DNA of 48,949 nucleotides from Methylorubrum thiocyanatum (GTDB lineage: Bacteria > Pseudomonadota > Alphaproteobacteria > Rhizobiales > Beijerinckiaceae): positions 1 through 48,949 of the forward strand of contig JACJIB010000014.1 in NCBI GenBank assembly GCA_014138645.1, given 5' to 3'. A program made the position numbers and the translations under genes. The notes under the pieces are model-generated. The model was not told the origin of the DNA, searched no databases, and saw only the letters and a program-made list of their open reading frames with translations. Of this stretch, positions 46,425 to 48,949 are shown piece by piece. Position 1 is the stretch's first letter. Every line of letters begins with the position of its first letter.

Positions 46425-47377
46425 GCGTCCCTCATGGCATCGACGAAGCGGGTGTCGATGAAGCCGTCTTCGGGAAGGCGCTTGATCTGCTTCAGTGCCA
46501 GCATGCGATCGGCATAGATCTTGGCCTGCCGCACCTCGTCCGGCCCGAGCTTCCAGGTCAATTCGACGTTCGGGGCCGAGATCGCCAGCGCCTCGCGCTT
46601 CTGGCCGAGCTTGGCCACCGCCATGGCGATCATCGCCTCCCGGTCCTTGGCGGCGAACTCGGTGGCTTTGCGGTGGATCTGCAGCATGGTGCGCACGAGG
46701 TCGGGCCGCTCGGCCAGCGTGTCCCGATGGGCGCCGAACACCATGTTGAGCGAGCCCATCTCGGTGCCGTAGGGGTACTCGACGAGCTGGCCGATGCCCG
46801 AGGCTAGGCTGACGCCGGGGGCGGGCTCAGCACCGACATAGGCATCGACGTCGCCGCGGGCGAGCGCGAGGTGCATCTCCGAGAAGGAGATGCGCACCGG
46901 GGTGATGTCCTTCACGGACAGTCCTTCCATGCGCATCCGCTCCAGTGCGAACACCTCCTGCGTGCTGCCGGGCCAGATCGCCACGCGCTTGCCGCGCAAG
47001 TCCTTGATCGTTCGGATGTCGGAATCCTTGCGAGCGATCACTCCCATGCCGCGGTTACAGGTGGAAGCGATCACGACGATCGGCTCGCCCGCAGCGGCCC
47101 CGAGCGTCGCCGCCGCGAGCCCGAACGTTCCGAAATCCACCGACTTGGTGACGACGGCGTTCTTGCCCTCGGTCGGGCTCTCGAACGGGATGACCTCGAC
47201 CCGCACGCCTTCGGGCGTGAAGCGCTCGTAAAAGTGTGGCGCGATCGAGTGAATAAGCTTGAGCGAGCCCATCCGGATGACGGTCGGAGCGGACTGTGCC
47301 CGCGCAACGCGGCCGGGGAGTGAGTTCGCGACGAGGCCGACTCCGAGACCGGCGAGGAGGCTGCGGCGGTCGATCAT
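46421..47377 (-). CDS. ABC importer substrate-binding protein (NrtA/SsuA/THI5-like)
   Basis: 318 residues. Twin-arginine-like start MIDRRSLLAGLGVGLVANSL with a cut near ARA-QS, so it may be exported by Tat rather than Sec. The fold follows NMT1/THI5 and SsuA-type proteins: VEVIPFESPTEGKNAVVTKS, VDFGTFGLAAATLGAAAGEP, DLRGKRVAIWPGSTQEVFAL, ALARGDVDAYVGAEPAPGVS. The CNRGMG segment lies in the pocket region. First gene of the operon, divergent from a LysR regulator. Confidence 0.9.
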   Translation of the reverse strand: MIDRRSLLAGLGVGLVANSLPGRVARAQSAPTVIRMGSLKLIHSIAPHFYERFTPEGVRVEVIPFESPTEGKNAVVTKSVDFGTFGLAAATLGAAAGEPIVVIASTCNRGMGVIARKDSDIRTIKDLRGKRVAIWPGSTQEVFALERMRMEGLSVKDITPVRISFSEMHLALARGDVDAYVGAEPAPGVSLASGIGQLVEYPYGTEMGSLNMVFGAHRDTLAERPDLVRTMLQIHRKATEFAAKDREAMIAMAVAKLGQKREALAISAPNVELTWKLGPDEVRQAKIYADRMLALKQIKRLPEDGFIDTRFVDAMRDA

Positions 47378-47426
47378 CGGGCGGCTCCTGCATCTATCGA
47401 TGCCGTAAGCCTAAAAAGCTGGGCTG

Positions 47427-47473
47427 TTGCCAGGAAGTGCTAATTTTTGACGGCCCTGTTGAATTTCTGGCAA
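47427..47473. promoter_or_regulatory. inverted repeat in the divergent promoter, LysR operator candidate
   Basis: TTGCCAGGAA (47427-47436) and TTTCTGGCAA (47464-47473) are inverted copies with one mismatch, centres 37 bases apart, between the ABC operon and the LysR gene. LysR regulators commonly bind two such sites in the shared intergenic region. Confidence 0.45.
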
Positions 47474-47493
47474 CACTGCGCAGGAGGACCGGA

Positions 47494-48396
47494 ATGAAGC
47501 ATCTGCGCAGCCTTACCGCGGTGGCCGAGGTCGCTCGCAGCGGATCGATCCGGCGGGCAGCCGAGCGCCTCAACATCACGCCATCGGCGCTGACCCGGCA
47601 GATCCAGGACATCGAGTACGAGCTCGGAACGCCGATCTTTGAGCGCCTTGCCCAAGGGATGCGCCTGAACGCGGCGGGGGAATTGCTGGCGCGGCACATC
47701 CGCGACCAGGCCGCGGACCTGGACCGGGTGCGCTCGCAAATCGCCGACCTCTCCGGCGTGCGCCGAGGTCACGTGGCGCTTGCCTGCAGTCAAGCCTTCG
47801 TCACCCGGATGATCCCGGAGGAGGTTGAGACCTACCGGGCACAGTTTCCCCAGGTCGCCTTCACCGTGCAGGTGCGCGATCACGTCCAGGCGGTGGCCGC
47901 TCTCGTCTCGTTCGAGGCCGACCTCGCGCTCATCCTCCAGCCGCCACCCTCGGCGGAGCTACATGCGCTTTATGCCGGCCGTCAGTCCCTGTGCGCCCTC
48001 ATGCGGGCGAGCCATCCCCTGGCCTCCGAGGACGGACCGATCCGGCTACGCGACTGTATCGCCCACGCGCTTGCGCTGCCCGACCGTTCGCTCGCGATCC
48101 GCCACCATATCGAGCAGGCGCTCGCCCGGCGCGGGATCGAGATGCGCGCGACTGTGGAATCGGGATCGCTGGAATTCCTACGCAACGTCGTCCTCCGAGA
48201 GGATGTCGTCAGCTTCCAGGTGCCGAGCGGCATTCCGGACGACCCGCGCCTGCGCAGCCGTCTGATCGACGCCCGCGACCTCGAACCGATGAGCGTCGTG
48301 CTGGCGCAACTGCGCGGACGTCTGCTCCCGGTCGCCGCCAGCAAATTCGCCGACCAGCTCGCCGCACGCCTGAACCGTCAGATAGCTGCGGCCTGA
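47494..48396 (+). CDS. LysR-type transcriptional regulator
   Basis: 300 residues from ATG 47494 with AGGAGG at 47482-47487; the open frame upstream is unsupported. Helix-turn-helix at 3-60 (LRSLTAVAEVARSGSIRRAA, LNITPSALTRQIQDIEYELG, FERLAQGMRLNAAG). The effector domain follows from about 90 (GHVALACSQAFVTRMIPEEV; LCALMRASHPLAS). It is divergent from the ABC importer operon and very likely controls it in response to the imported compound or a derivative; TTGCCAGGAA/TTTCTGGCAA lies between. Confidence 0.92.
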   Translation: MKHLRSLTAVAEVARSGSIRRAAERLNITPSALTRQIQDIEYELGTPIFERLAQGMRLNAAGELLARHIRDQAADLDRVRSQIADLSGVRRGHVALACSQAFVTRMIPEEVETYRAQFPQVAFTVQVRDHVQAVAALVSFEADLALILQPPPSAELHALYAGRQSLCALMRASHPLASEDGPIRLRDCIAHALALPDRSLAIRHHIEQALARRGIEMRATVESGSLEFLRNVVLREDVVSFQVPSGIPDDPRLRSRLIDARDLEPMSVVLAQLRGRLLPVAASKFADQLAARLNRQIAAA

Positions 48397-48857
48397 ACGC
48401 TCTTCGAGGGATGTCAAAGCCAGGTGGGTTAGGACGGCGTAATTTTCATATGGCCGTGGCTGTGAACCGGCTCGGAACGGAATGGTGTGGACTTGCTGCC
48501 CTCCTCGGCACGGGGCCGGTATGCGTAGCGGGTTTGGTTGCGCCGGCAGGCCTCGGCCCCGTGGAGCGCCGCACCGGGGAGGCGGTAGAGGTTTAGCGCC
48601 CCCCTCGTGCGGACTCCCGCGGCCACGCCGCTGCTAACCGTTATTGCCCCGGCGTCGAGCCCTGCCGGCAGGCTCCCAAGCAGCGCGCCTGCCGCTCGGA
48701 CTGCAGAAGAGTCGCTGCGCTCCAACCTCGTCTGTGTCGAGCTGCTAGCCTCTGTCTGATCAGCTGACGATACAGCTTCCCATAATAGGATAAGGTCCAG
48801 GCTTGGATCATGAGCGGATCTTGAAAGGGCAAAGCCGAAGGTCTGCTAACGGCGGAT
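48397..48857. other. intergenic stretch, nothing recognised
   Basis: About 460 bases with only shadow-type frames on both strands. No homology, repeat or RNA gene recognised. Confidence 0.4.
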
Positions 48858-48949
48858 TTTGTTGAAAAACTCGGCTGTTGCAGCGGCATATCTGAGGTGA
48901 TTCACTGCCGTTGTGAGGCGGGGATCGACGCAGATGATGGGACCTCGGC
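48858..48949 (+). mobile_element. probable left end of another insertion sequence, cut by the window edge
   Basis: ATTTTGTTGAAAAACTCGGC at about 48856-48875 looks like a transposon terminal repeat of a type often seen in this genus. From ATG 48934 a frame begins MMGPR and runs off the edge; several IS1182/IS5-type transposases start MMG in this way. Only five codons are visible, so this is tentative. Confidence 0.35.

Noticed and set aside
1..48949. CRISPR arrays, tRNA or rRNA genes
   Set aside because: No regularly spaced repeats and no cloverleaf or rRNA stretches were seen by eye; a tRNAscan-SE or Infernal run would be decisive.

Overview
The window reads as chromosomal DNA of a high-GC alphaproteobacterium, most likely Methylobacterium/Methylorubrum (M. 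extorquens group). The strongest sign is an fdh1B-fdh1A pair whose predicted lengths (572 and 989 residues) match my recollection of the M. extorquens NAD-dependent, tungsten-type formate dehydrogenase FDH1. A GapR-family protein, HWE-family kinase, LOV protein and alphaproteobacterial ECF/anti-sigma operon agree with this. Names come from reading motifs; no database search was run.

Layout. 1-95: end of an IS3-family element. 99-377: small exported protein. 540-3617: ECF sigma/anti-sigma/catalase-like/cytochrome b561 operon, with an ECF-type promoter candidate in front. 3618-5006: AT-richer stretch with two orphan small genes. 5067-9879: fdh1BA and a strong hairpin. 9906-12627: decayed IS5-family element, fragments of a short-chain dehydrogenase and a LysR regulator, a HAD phosphatase and a Cys-rich exported protein. 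12628-14613: AI-2E/PerM-family membrane protein. 14670-16251: IS1182-family element with an intact transposase. 16500-20789: YidB-like, DedA, glycine-zipper and small orphan genes, then the K+ transporter Kup. 21065-25442: integrase scrap, then a LOV protein overlapping a CheB-CheR-PAS-HWE kinase. 25443-26927: AT-rich spacer and a dead IS3 copy. 27062-29343 (minus strand): PAS protein plus a compact cassette of tiny overlapping, prophage-like genes with probable frameshifts. 29421-34966: Cys-cluster protein fused in frame to a cold-shock protein, small genes, fatty-acid desaturase, RsgA, alpha/beta hydrolase, GapR. 35505-42742 (minus strand): cobalamin riboswitch, btuB-btuF-btuC-btuD, two further genes, and upstream a cbiZ broken by one in-frame stop. 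43051-43712: tyrosine recombinase. 43810-48396: NrtA/SsuA-type ABC importer with an alpha/beta hydrolase, an amidase scrap and a divergent LysR regulator. 48858-48949: probable start of another IS.

Working together. FDH1 oxidises formate to CO2 with reduction of NAD+, the last step of methylotrophic C1 oxidation. The riboswitch should shut off the B12 uptake operon when cobalamin is plentiful; the broken cbiZ suggests loss of a cobinamide salvage step. The ECF operon looks like an oxidative or redox stress module. LOV plus HWE kinase looks like a blue-light input unit. The window has many mobile or broken elements (four IS loci, two integrase traces, several gene scraps), so it is a mosaic of housekeeping blocks and eroding accessory DNA. 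I saw no tRNA, rRNA or CRISPR array.
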